64,000 nt of DNA from contig NZ_BSFL01000003.1 in assembly GCF_027922325.1 (NCBI RefSeq), positions 930,001 through 994,000 of the forward strand, read 5' to 3'. Of this stretch, positions 55,257-64,000 are shown in pieces. A program made the translations under genes and the position numbers. How positions within the stretch are numbered: the first letter of the stretch is position 1; every line of letters starts with the position of its first letter. Origin of the DNA: Methylopila turkensis (GTDB lineage: Bacteria; Pseudomonadota; Alphaproteobacteria; Rhizobiales; Methylopilaceae). A model generated the notes under the pieces. The model was not told where the DNA came from and ran no database searches. It saw only the letters and a program-made list of their open reading frames with translations.

Positions 55257-56263
55257 CGCATTCGTCCGTTCGTGACACGCGCGACGATCGGGCCGTCGCG
55301 CTCGGCTTCGCGCCGCAGGATGTGGCGGGTCGCGGCCAACGCCTCGATGGCGCCGGCGACCTCGGGCGTCGAGTCGATCGGCGTGTAGCAGTAGCGCTCG
55401 AGTCTGCCGGAGAACGGCCGGATCGCGCCGAGCGCGGTCAGCCGGTCCAGAAACGCGCGCGTCTTCCGCCGCCCGCCGGAGGGCTCGAAGACCATCACCG
55501 GTCTGCCGGTCGCCACCGCCTCGCCCACCATATTGGTGGAATCCGCGGTCACGACGAGCGCTTCGGCCTGCGCTAGCAACGAAATGTAGGGGTTATCCCC
55601 CGTTCCGTCCCATAAGTAGTGGCAGATCGCCCGCACCGCCAGCTTCAGGCGCTCGGGCGTGCGGCGCGAGGCCGTGGCGAGAAGCACCGCCCCCTCCGCG
55701 CGCAGCCGCGCAAGCCCCGCCGCGAGCCGGTCGATGTCCTCTTCGGTGAAGCGCGCATGCCGCGTGTCGCCGCCGAAGAGCACGGCGACGCGCGGGCCGG
55801 TGACTGACGCCGGGACCAGCGGCGGCGCCGCGCGCGCGGCCGCGAGCCGGACCGGGTTGATGCGGTGGGGGCTCGTGGGGGTGACGATCACGTTCGGACC
55901 GCGCAGACGGTCGTGCTCCGGAACCCAGATGATGTCGGCGAAACCCGATCCCGCCCGCGCGTCGCGCAGGAACACCGTGATCGTGCGCCCGCCGGAGGCG
56001 GCGCGGATGCGTCGGAGGTGCGGCACGACACGGCGCCCGGCGGCCACCACCAAGTCCGGCCAGCCCTCGCCGGTCGGCGCGATCGGGCTGCCGAAGCGGT
56101 CGGGCGCGTCGCGGGGATCGAGAGGTCCCCAGGGCGCAAGCCAAACCCAGGGCCGGCGCGGGATGACGCGGCGCTTCTCGACATGGTCCGCCACCGCCTC
56201 GGCGACCCCGAGGCAGGGCTGCTCGTCGCCCGGCTTTCCGTCCGTCAACACCCATGCGCGCAT
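55253..56263 (-). CDS. Mitochondrial fission ELM1-family protein
   Basis: A 336-aa protein of the ELM1 (former DUF1022) family, found in plants and Alphaproteobacteria. It has VLTDGKPGDEQPCLGVAEAV near the start, PDLVVAAGRRVVPHLRRIR, FLRDARAGSGFADIIWVPEHDRL, TPTSPHRINPVRL, VLFGGDTRHARFTEEDID, and VVTADSTNMVGEAVATGRPVMVFEPSG, a glycosyltransferase GT-B-like donor site. The plant homologue recruits dynamin-related proteins; the bacterial role is unknown. It lies between msrP and trxB and its stop overlaps trxB. Confidence 0.88.
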   Translation of the reverse strand: MRAWVLTDGKPGDEQPCLGVAEAVADHVEKRRVIPRRPWVWLAPWGPLDPRDAPDRFGSPIAPTGEGWPDLVVAAGRRVVPHLRRIRAASGGRTITVFLRDARAGSGFADIIWVPEHDRLRGPNVIVTPTSPHRINPVRLAAARAAPPLVPASVTGPRVAVLFGGDTRHARFTEEDIDRLAAGLARLRAEGAVLLATASRRTPERLKLAVRAICHYLWDGTGDNPYISLLAQAEALVVTADSTNMVGEAVATGRPVMVFEPSGGRRKTRAFLDRLTALGAIRPFSGRLERYCYTPIDSTPEVAGAIEALAATRHILRREAERDGPIVARVTNGRMR

Positions 56264-56331
56264 GGCGGAACTGTGGGATGCGAGAGGCTAGGACGCAAGC
56301 TCGCGCGGCCGCGACGGATCGGCCGCCGGGA

Positions 56332-57324
56332 TCACATGTAGAGCTTCTGGCCCTCGAGCCCCTTGTAGAGGCCGGCGACCTGCTCGCCATAGCCGTTGAA
56401 CAGCAACGTCGGCCGGGTCTCGTCGGTGCCGAGGACGCGCTCGCGCGCCTGGCTCCAGCGGGGATGGTCGACCCTTGGGTTCACATTGGCCCAGAAGCCG
56501 TATTCGGACGGGCCGGCGGCCGCCCACAGCGTACGCGGCATCTCCTCGACGAAGTCGACGCTCACGATCGACTTCACCGATTTGAAGCCGTACTTCCACG
56601 GCGCCACGAGGCGGATCGGCGCGCCCATCTGCTTCGACAGCGGCTTGCCATAGGCACCGGTGGCGAGGAAGGCGAGTTCGTTGGTCGCCTCCGCGATGGA
56701 CAGGCCCTCGACATAGGGCCACTCGAACAGCGGGCTGCGTTGGCCGCTCGCCACCTCGGGCTTCAGGAAGGCGGTGAGCTTGACGTACTTCGCCGAGCCG
56801 AGCGGCTTCGCCCACTCGACGAAGCTCTTCAGCGGAACGCCGCTCCACGGCAGCGCCATGCCCCAGGCTTCGACGCAGCGGTGGCGGTAAAGCCGCTCCT
56901 CGAGCGGCAGCGCCTTCAGCAGGTCGTCGATCCCGACTTCGCGCGGCGTCTCGACCAACCCGCCGACGCGCAGCGTCCACGGCCTGAGCGGGAGCTTCTG
57001 GGCGGCGGACGCGATGTATTTGGTCGTGCCGAACTCGTAGAAATTGTTGTAGCCGAGGTTCACGCTCTCGGGCGTCACAGGGCGGTCGAGCGCGTAGGCC
57101 TCGTTGCGCTTCACGGGATAGAGGCCCGCGGTCGGGTCCTTCTCCGGCGGCGCGGCCGGCTCGTCGGAGCCGAACAGCCAGCCCGCCTCCGCCTTGCTCG
57201 CGCCCAGCGCGGCCGCGACGCCCGCCGCGGCCGCGCCCACGAAGCGGCGGCGCCCGAGCGCGACCGCCTCCGGCGTCGCCTCGCTTTCGCGAATAGCCCA
57301 GCTCGGCGTGCGTTTGATCAGCAT
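56332..57324 (-). CDS. msrP: Protein-methionine-sulfoxide reductase catalytic subunit MsrP
   Basis: Periplasmic molybdoenzyme (former YedY) that repairs oxidised methionine. The 330-aa protein has a Tat signal with twin arginine in GRRRFVGAAAAGVAAALG, then LYPVKRNEAYALDRPVTPE, NNFYEFGTTKY, and the Mo-ligand Cys in YRHRCVEAWGMALPW near residue 150. PYVEGLSIAEATNELAF and GFKSVKSIVSVDFV also match. ATG 57324 has GGGAG eight bases upstream. Its usual membrane partner MsrQ is not adjacent and is not in the window. It is 68 bp before the ELM1-like gene. Confidence 0.94.
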   Translation of the reverse strand: MLIKRTPSWAIRESEATPEAVALGRRRFVGAAAAGVAAALGASKAEAGWLFGSDEPAAPPEKDPTAGLYPVKRNEAYALDRPVTPESVNLGYNNFYEFGTTKYIASAAQKLPLRPWTLRVGGLVETPREVGIDDLLKALPLEERLYRHRCVEAWGMALPWSGVPLKSFVEWAKPLGSAKYVKLTAFLKPEVASGQRSPLFEWPYVEGLSIAEATNELAFLATGAYGKPLSKQMGAPIRLVAPWKYGFKSVKSIVSVDFVEEMPRTLWAAAGPSEYGFWANVNPRVDHPRWSQARERVLGTDETRPTLLFNGYGEQVAGLYKGLEGQKLYM

Positions 57325-57420
57325 GGATCGCTCCCGTTTGGTCATGGGAGGTACGCATGGGAACGGCCGAACGTTACGCCCGGCCGCGGAACCGCCTTCA
57401 CATCCCCGCGAGACGCGCGG

Positions 57421-57942
57421 TCAGACCGGATCGAGCGTCAGCGACGACAGGCCGGCCGAGACGGAAAGGCCGGTCTGGCCTTCGAAGCTCAGCGGCTGCA
57501 GCGCGATCGAGCGGCCCGAGCCGCCAAGGAGAACGTTGGCCCCGCCGCCGATCAAAGCCGCCGCGCTGATCGACGCGCCGCGGTAGCGTCCCGCCAGATC
57601 GCCGGGTCCGATGTCTTCGGTGCGCGTGACGACCGCCCATTTCAGCACGCTCGGACCCGTCGCCCCGACGTCGACTCCGATGGTCGACAGCCGGCCCATA
57701 TAGGCGTCCACCGGATGCGGCGCGCCCGCCGGGCGGTACTCGCAGGCGAGATCGTTGTCCGACCCCACGATGTAGCCAATGCCGCCCGGAGACTTGCAGG
57801 TCAGGGTGCCGATCTGCACGCCGGACTCGACGTGGCGCTTCTTGGTGATGGTCACCGTGGGGTGCCCCATGTCGGCGGCGAGCGCCGCGCCGGGAACAGC
57901 GATCGCAGCCGCAAGAAGCGCGGCCTTAAGCCGGAAGGACAT
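57421..57942 (-). CDS. DUF992 family exported protein
   Basis: A 173-aa protein with a signal peptide (FRLKAALLAAAIAVPGAALA). The mature domain begins with GVQIGTLTCKSPGGIGYIVGS and has LACEYRPAGAPHPVDAYMGRLSTIGVDVG and AALIGGGANVLLGGSGRSIALQP, the shape of the DUF992 family common in Rhizobiales. Two cysteines probably form a disulfide. Function unknown. GGAG precedes the ATG at 57942. It lies upstream of msrP on the same strand. Confidence 0.82.
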   Translation of the reverse strand: MSFRLKAALLAAAIAVPGAALAADMGHPTVTITKKRHVESGVQIGTLTCKSPGGIGYIVGSDNDLACEYRPAGAPHPVDAYMGRLSTIGVDVGATGPSVLKWAVVTRTEDIGPGDLAGRYRGASISAAALIGGGANVLLGGSGRSIALQPLSFEGQTGLSVSAGLSSLTLDPV

Positions 57943-58049
57943 GACGATCTCCGATCGTTTGGTGCGAGCATGCACGAAACGTCCCCAGACTGGGTTAGGT
58001 TTCGACCTGCGTCCTGTCAATCACGCAGCCGGGGCCCCTGCCCTGCGCG

Positions 58050-59255
<1,206 letters not shown>

Positions 59256-59474
59256 TCATGCTCCGGCAGAGGTCTGGATCGGCCGGACCCTAGGCGCGGG
59301 GGCTGGAGCGCGCAAGACGAACGGCCGCCTGCAAACAACAGGTTTTGTGATCGTTTCCGCGCCTTCCGCTGATGGCGGCGAGGCAGGACCGGCGTCAGGC
59401 CCGCCTTGCCTCGGCCCCGCGCTCAAGCCTAAACCGGACGCCCTGTTCGCACCCCAAGCCGACGGAGCCGTGCC

Positions 59475-62108
59475 ATGCGCGCCGAGGACCCCCAGATCGT
59501 CCGTCTCGCCGACTACCGGCCCTCGGACTTCCTGATCGAGACCGTCGACCTCGACGTGAACCTGCACCCGACCGCGACGCGGGTGACGGCGCGGCTGTCG
59601 ATCCGTCCAAATCCGGACGGCCGCGAGGTCGCCGCGCTCGTGCTCGACGGCGAGGACCTCAACCTGGTCTCGGCTGCGATCGACGGCGGCGCGCTCGAAG
59701 CCGACGCGCTCGACGTCTCGCCGGAGCGGCTGACGATCGCCAACCCGCCGCGCCGCCCGTTTGAGCTCACCATCGTCACCGAGATCGACCCGACCGCCAA
59801 CACGCGGTTGATGGGGCTCTACCGCTCCAACGGCGCCTACACCACCCAGTGCGAGGCCGAAGGCTTCCGCCGCATCACCTACTTCCTCGACCGGCCCGAC
59901 GTGCTCGCGGTCTACACCACCCGCGTCGAAGGCCCGAAGGACGAGACGCCGGTCCTGCTGTCGAACGGCAACCTCGCCGAAACCGGCGAGGTTGGCGACG
60001 GCCGCCACTTCGCCGTGTGGCATGATCCCCACCCGAAGCCGTCCTATCTGTTCGCGCTGGTGGCGGGCGACCTCGGCGTGGTCGAGGACCGCTTCGTCAC
60101 GGCGTCCGGCCGCGACGTCGCGCTGAAAGTGTTCGTGGAGCACGGGCGCGAGGACCGCGCCGCCTACGCGATGGACGCCATCAAGCGTTCCATGCGCTGG
60201 GACGAGGAAGCCTTCGGACGCGAATACGATCTCGACGTGTTCATGGTCGTCGCCGTCTCGCACTTCAACATGGGCGCGATGGAGAACAAGGGCCTCAACG
60301 TCTTCAACGACAAATACGTGCTGGCAAGCCCCGAGACCGCGACCGACGGCGACTACGCGAACATCGAAGCGATCATCGCCCACGAATACTTCCACAACTG
60401 GACCGGAAACCGCATCACCTGCCGCGACTGGTTCCAGCTCTGCCTGAAGGAAGGCCTCACCGTCTTCCGCGACCAGGAGTTCACCTCCGACACGCGGTCC
60501 CGGCCGGTGAAGCGCATCCAGGACGTCCGCAACCTGCGGGCGGCGCAGTTCGCCGAGGACAGCGGCCCCCTCGCCCACCCCGTGCGGCCGCAGGCCTACG
60601 CCGAGATCAACAACTTCTATACGCCGACGGTCTACGAGAAGGGCGCCGAGGTCATCCGCATGCTGAAGGTCCTGATTGGACCCGAGGCGTTCAAGGCCGG
60701 CATGGACCTCTACTTCGACCGCCACGACGGCCAGGCCTGCACGATCGAGCAATTCATCGCCTGCTTCGCGGAGGTCTCGGGCCGCGATTTCGACCAGTTC
60801 ATGCTCTGGTACCATCAGGCCGGCACGCCGTCGGTCGAGGTGTCCACCGCCTATGACGCTGCGGAGAAAACCTTCACGATCGAGGCGACCCAGCGCGTGC
60901 CGCCGACGCCCGGCCAGCCGACCAAAGCGCCGGCCGTCATCCCCATGGTCGTCGGGCTGATCGGTCCGGACGGGCGCGATCTGCCGCTCGTCGTCGGGGG
61001 GCAGCCTACGGACGCGGTCCTCGCGCTGACCTCCGCGACCACGCGGGTCACCTTCGAGGGACTGAAGCAGCGTCCGGTCGCCTCCCTGTTCCGCAACTTC
61101 TCGGCGCCGGTGAAGCTGTCCGCCGACCTGACCGACGACGACTACCTGTTCCTCGCGGCGAACGACCCCGATCCGTTCAACCGCTGGCAGGCCGGGCAGA
61201 CGGTGGCGCTGCGCAACCTGGTGGCGCGCGTCGCGGCGCTGCGGACGGCCGGCGCGACGCCGGAGGAGCCCCGCATCGCCGACGCCGTCCGCCGCGCCTT
61301 CGCGCCCGGCGAGACCGATCACGCCTTCGCCGCCCAGGTCGCCGCGCTGCCGAGCGAAGGCGACGTCGCCCGCGAGATCGGCGACGACGTCGATCCGGAC
61401 GCGATCCACGCCGCCCGCCGCGCGCTGAAGGGCGCGATCGCGGCGAGCCTCGCCGACGAGATCGCGGCCGCCTATGCGCGCCTTGAAGACACTGGCCCCT
61501 ACAGCCCCGACGCCGCCTCCGCCGGGCGGCGCGCGCTCAAGGTCAGCGCGCTGGACTACCTCGCCGCCGACGGCGGCGCGGAAGGCGTAGCGCTCGCCAA
61601 GGCGCTGTTCGACGGCGCGACCAACATGACCGACCGCATCATGGCGCTGCAGGTCCTGTCCCTGCACGCCGCGCCCGACCGCGACGCCGCGCTCGACGCC
61701 TTCGCGGCGTCCTACGGCTCCGATCCGCTGCTGATGGACAAATGGCTGCTGATCCAGGCCTCGGCGCCCCTGCCCGACACGCTCGACCGGGTGCGCGAAC
61801 TGACGCGTAGCCGCTACTTCGACTCCGGCAATCCGAACCGCGTCCGCTCGCTCGTCGGCGCGTTCGGCGCCAACCCCACCCAGTTCAACCGCGCCGACGG
61901 CGCCGGCTACGCCTTCGTGGCGGAGACCGCCCGCGCGCTTGACGGCCGCAATCCGCAGGTCGCCGCGCGCCTCCTCGGCGCGTTCAAGACTTGGCGGGCG
62001 CTCGAGCCGGGCCGCCGCGCGAAAGCCGAGGACGCGCTCCGGACGCTGTCCCGCGCGCCCGGGCTCTCGGCCGACGTCGGCGACATCGTCCGCCGCGCCC
62101 TCGGCTGA
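59475..62108 (+). CDS. pepN: Aminopeptidase N (M1 family)
   Basis: Zinc aminopeptidase that removes N-terminal residues from peptides in the cytoplasm. The 877-aa protein has the N-terminal beta domain (VRLADYRPSDFLIETVDLDV), the exopeptidase motif GAMENKGLNVFNDKY near residue 267, the zinc motif HEYFHNWTGNR near residue 303 with the third ligand in LKEGLTVFRDQEF, and the DUF3458-type C-terminal helical domain. GGAG precedes the ATG at 59475. It is divergent from aatA (222-bp gap) and followed by the kinase gene. Confidence 0.96.
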   Translation: MRAEDPQIVRLADYRPSDFLIETVDLDVNLHPTATRVTARLSIRPNPDGREVAALVLDGEDLNLVSAAIDGGALEADALDVSPERLTIANPPRRPFELTIVTEIDPTANTRLMGLYRSNGAYTTQCEAEGFRRITYFLDRPDVLAVYTTRVEGPKDETPVLLSNGNLAETGEVGDGRHFAVWHDPHPKPSYLFALVAGDLGVVEDRFVTASGRDVALKVFVEHGREDRAAYAMDAIKRSMRWDEEAFGREYDLDVFMVVAVSHFNMGAMENKGLNVFNDKYVLASPETATDGDYANIEAIIAHEYFHNWTGNRITCRDWFQLCLKEGLTVFRDQEFTSDTRSRPVKRIQDVRNLRAAQFAEDSGPLAHPVRPQAYAEINNFYTPTVYEKGAEVIRMLKVLIGPEAFKAGMDLYFDRHDGQACTIEQFIACFAEVSGRDFDQFMLWYHQAGTPSVEVSTAYDAAEKTFTIEATQRVPPTPGQPTKAPAVIPMVVGLIGPDGRDLPLVVGGQPTDAVLALTSATTRVTFEGLKQRPVASLFRNFSAPVKLSADLTDDDYLFLAANDPDPFNRWQAGQTVALRNLVARVAALRTAGATPEEPRIADAVRRAFAPGETDHAFAAQVAALPSEGDVAREIGDDVDPDAIHAARRALKGAIAASLADEIAAAYARLEDTGPYSPDAASAGRRALKVSALDYLAADGGAEGVALAKALFDGATNMTDRIMALQVLSLHAAPDRDAALDAFAASYGSDPLLMDKWLLIQASAPLPDTLDRVRELTRSRYFDSGNPNRVRSLVGAFGANPTQFNRADGAGYAFVAETARALDGRNPQVAARLLGAFKTWRALEPGRRAKAEDALRTLSRAPGLSADVGDIVRRALG

Positions 62109-62129
62109 AATTTGGGGCGCCGCCCAAGT

Positions 62130-62237
62130 GATTCATTCGACTCCACTTTTCGGCCACGCGAAGAAAAGTATTTAATTGTACGTTAATTCGCACTGGACAG
62201 TGCAGGCCGGTATTGATTCTAATAGCCAAGTCGAATC
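62130..62237. promoter_or_regulatory. Cluster of four GANTC (CcrM) sites before the kinase gene
   Basis: GATTC 62130-62134, GACTC 62139-62143, GATTC 62215-62219 and GAATC 62233-62237 lie in 108 bp. Such density is unusual for a GC-rich genome and suggests CcrM/GcrA control. The sites flank the CtrA-type site. Confidence 0.5.
62172..62186 (+). promoter_or_regulatory. CtrA-type site TTAA-N7-TTAA
   Basis: TTAA at 62172-62175 and TTAA at 62183-62186 are separated by exactly seven bases, a full match to the CtrA consensus half-site pair. It lies in the AT-rich part of the 187-bp gap, 110 bp before the kinase start, where an operator or activator site would be expected. Confidence 0.65.
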
Positions 62238-62295
62238 GGAACGTGGGGTTCTTCTCCGATCGACTTCAGCTCAAATCGGCCGGAAGGACACTGCG

Positions 62296-64000
62296 ATGGC
62301 GCGCGCCAACGTGGCGGGAATGCCTGTGCGTAGCTTCGGCATCAAGAAGATCGCAGGGCCCCTGACCCGGTCGCGGTTCGGCCTCGACGACGCCGAACCC
62401 GTTCTCCGCAGACTGATCCCGGCGCTGATCGTCGCTTTTCTCTGCGTCGTCGGCGCAGGAGCCTTGATGCAGGCGCTCGACAGCCGCGGCGACGCGCTGC
62501 GGAGCGCGACCGACGAACTCGATCTGCTGGCGACGCTGGCGGCGCAGGAGCTGCCGCGCGTCAACGATCAGAACCGCGACGGCAAGCTCGGCGCCGACGT
62601 CGCCGCCGCCCTGCCCCGCGCCACGACGGAGCGCGGCCGCAGGCTTTACGTCGCCGACGAGACCGGCCGCGTCTACGTCGCGCTCGGCGCGCCCGAAGGC
62701 CAGCCGCCTTCGGATCTCGTGACGCTGCTCGGCGCGACCCAGCCGCTGACCACCTTCGGCGAACGCGCCGGCGTGATGAGCCTGACCCTGCCCGACGGCG
62801 CGACGGCGCTCGCGACCGTCCGCAACCTGCCGTACGGCCGCCCCGGACAGATCGCGCTGGTGCAGAACGTCGACGCCGCGCTCGAAAGCTGGCGCACGGC
62901 CACGCACGGCGCCGTCACGCTGTTCGCCTCCACCAGCCTCGTGCTCGCCCTACTTGGCGTCGCCTTCCACTGGCAGGCCGCCCGCGCCCGCGAGGGCGAG
63001 CGCGCCAACGCCCATGTCCGCCAGCAGGTCGACACGGCGCTGTCGCGCGGCCGCTCCGGCCTGTTCGACTGGGACGTCGCGCGCGGCCGCATCTTCTGGT
63101 CGCGCTCGCTGTTCGAGCTGCTCGGCTACACGCCGCGCGACGAGCTGGTCTCGTTCGGCGAGTTCAACGCGCTGATCCACCCCGACGACAGCGACTTCTA
63201 CGCGCTTGCCGACGAGATCGCCCGCGGCGTCACCACCTCGATCGACCGCATGTTCCGCATCCGCGACGCGCGCGGCGAATGGCTCTGGCTGAGGGCCCGC
63301 GCCGAACTGGTGCGCAACAAGGGCGAGGACGGTCCGCGCCTGATCGGCATCTGCGTCGACGTCACCGAGCAGAAGCGCCTCGCCGAGGGCGCAGCCACCG
63401 CCGACATGCGGCTGCGCGACGCGATCGAGACCATCTCCGAGGCCTTCGTGCTGTGGGACAGCGAGAACCGCCTGGTGATGTGCAACTCGAAGTTCCAGGA
63501 CCTCTACGAACTCGACGAGGGCGTCGTCGCGCCCGGCGCGGCGCGCGACGACATCATCGCGGCCGGCCGCCAGCCGGTGATCGTGACGCCGGTGAAGCCC
63601 GAAGGCCGCGTCGAGGAAGGCGCCCGCACCTACGACGCGCAGATCGAGGACGGCCGCTGGCTGCACATCAACGAGCGCCGCACCAAGGACGGCGGTTTCG
63701 TGTCGGTCGGCACCGACATCACCTCGCTCAAGCGGCAAGAAGAGCGGCTGATGGAGAGCGAGCGGGCGCTGATCGCCAACGTCGCCGACCTTCGAAAGTC
63801 GCGGCAGACGCTGGAGATCCAGGCGCAGCAGCTCGCCGACCTGGCCGAGAAGTACGCCGAGCAGAAGAGCGAGGCCGAGACCGCCTCCAAGGCCAAATCC
63901 GACTTCCTCGCCAACATCTCCCACGAGCTCCGCACGCCGCTCAACGCGATCATCGGCTTCTCCGAGATCATGGAGAGCGGCATGTTCGGCAATCTCGGAT
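62296..64000 (+). CDS. PAS-domain sensor histidine kinase, PdhS/CbrA-like (3' end outside window)
   Basis: The frame stays open to the window end, giving 568 residues. A basic N-tail is followed by a transmembrane helix at about residues 41-60, a periplasmic domain of about 145 residues, and a second helix near 205-226. Two PAS domains follow: the first (about 252-360) contains [26 protein letters not shown] and [10 protein letters not shown]; the second (about 377-480) contains [20 protein letters not shown] linker coiled coil leads to the HisKA motif [19 protein letters not shown] with His543. This motif is typical of the DivJ/PleC/PdhS/CbrA kinases that act on DivK and control CtrA. The exact orthologue is uncertain. 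The promoter has CtrA and GANTC sites. Confidence 0.88.
   Translation, partial: MARANVAGMPVRSFGIKKIAGPLTRSRFGLDDAEPVLRRLIPALIVAFLCVVGAGALMQALDSRGDALRSATDELDLLATLAAQELPRVNDQNRDGKLGADVAAALPRATTERGRRLYVADETGRVYVALGAPEGQPPSDLVTLLGATQPLTTFGERAGVMSLTLPDGATALATVRNLPYGRPGQIALVQNVDAALESWRTATHGAVTLFASTSLVLALLGVAFHWQAARAREGERANAHVRQQVDTALSRGRSGLFDWDVARGRIFWSRSLFELLGYTPRDELVSFGEFNALIHPDDSDFYALADEIARGVTTSIDRMFRIRDARGEWLWLRARAELVRNKGEDGPRLIGICVDVTEQKRLAEGAATADMRLRDAIETISEAFVLWDSENRLVMCNSKFQDLYELDEGVVAPGAARDDIIAAGRQPVIVTPVKPEGRVEEGARTYDAQIEDGRWLHINERRTKDGGFVSVGTDITSLKRQEERLMESERALIANVADLRKSRQTLEIQAQQLADLAEKYAEQKSEAETASKAKSDFLANISHELRTPLNAIIGFSEIMESGMFGNLG

Overview
This window is chromosomal DNA from a high-GC alphaproteobacterium, almost certainly of the Hyphomicrobiales (Rhizobiales). 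The evidence is a class A RNase P RNA of alphaproteobacterial type, an FtsZ with a long Pro/Ala/Gln-rich linker, the lsrB-trxB pair, GANTC and TTAA-N7-TTAA regulatory motifs, and an aminopeptidase N gene next to a PdhS/CbrA-type histidine kinase. I would not name a genus. No prophage, insertion sequence, CRISPR array or tRNA gene was seen.

Layout. Bases 1-2748 hold the start of gyrA (minus), an uncharacterised membrane protein and trmFO. Bases 3030-30271 are one minus-strand block. Read in transcription order it is mraZ, rsmH, ftsL, ftsI, murE, murF, mraY, a 77-aa ORF, murD, ftsW, murG, murC, a 67-aa ORF, murB, ddl, ftsQ, ftsA, ftsZ, then lpxC, bamD, recN, ligA and an S10 peptidase. This is a complete division and cell wall (dcw) cluster making lipid II and the divisome, followed by outer-membrane and DNA-repair genes. 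From mraZ to murD every junction overlaps by 1 or 4 nt. Upstream of mraZ, four GGG boxes on an exact 10-bp period overlap a sigma70-like promoter, as expected of the MraZ operator.

Bases 30623-37095 carry a sugar-nucleotide epimerase, rnpB, a lytic transglycosylase, an amidase-DjlA pair, a polysaccharide deacetylase and an Nramp manganese transporter. Bases 37402-47913 carry ppdK, panB, an extensin-like lipoprotein, a 27-aa membrane peptide, an isochorismatase-like hydrolase, a YqeY protein, carA, an unknown protein coupled to a GNAT acetyltransferase, a cupin, a cold-shock protein and an SDR oxidoreductase. Bases 48090-52898 carry carB, greA, a 56-aa membrane protein and an Lrp regulator. 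Bases 53320-57324 are a likely redox operon (msrP, ELM1-like, trxB, lsrB) that ends at a strong terminator about 300 bp downstream. A DUF992 protein, an aspartate aminotransferase, pepN and a sensor kinase truncated by the window edge finish the region.

Most genes are ordinary housekeeping genes. The parts most worth a second look are two small ORFs that exactly fill gaps in the dcw cluster with coupled start/stop overlaps, the MraZ operator, a perfect CtrA-type site with clustered GANTC sites before the terminal kinase, a cysteine-free LsrB homologue, several micro-ORFs, and a terminator-like double hairpin upstream of gyrA.
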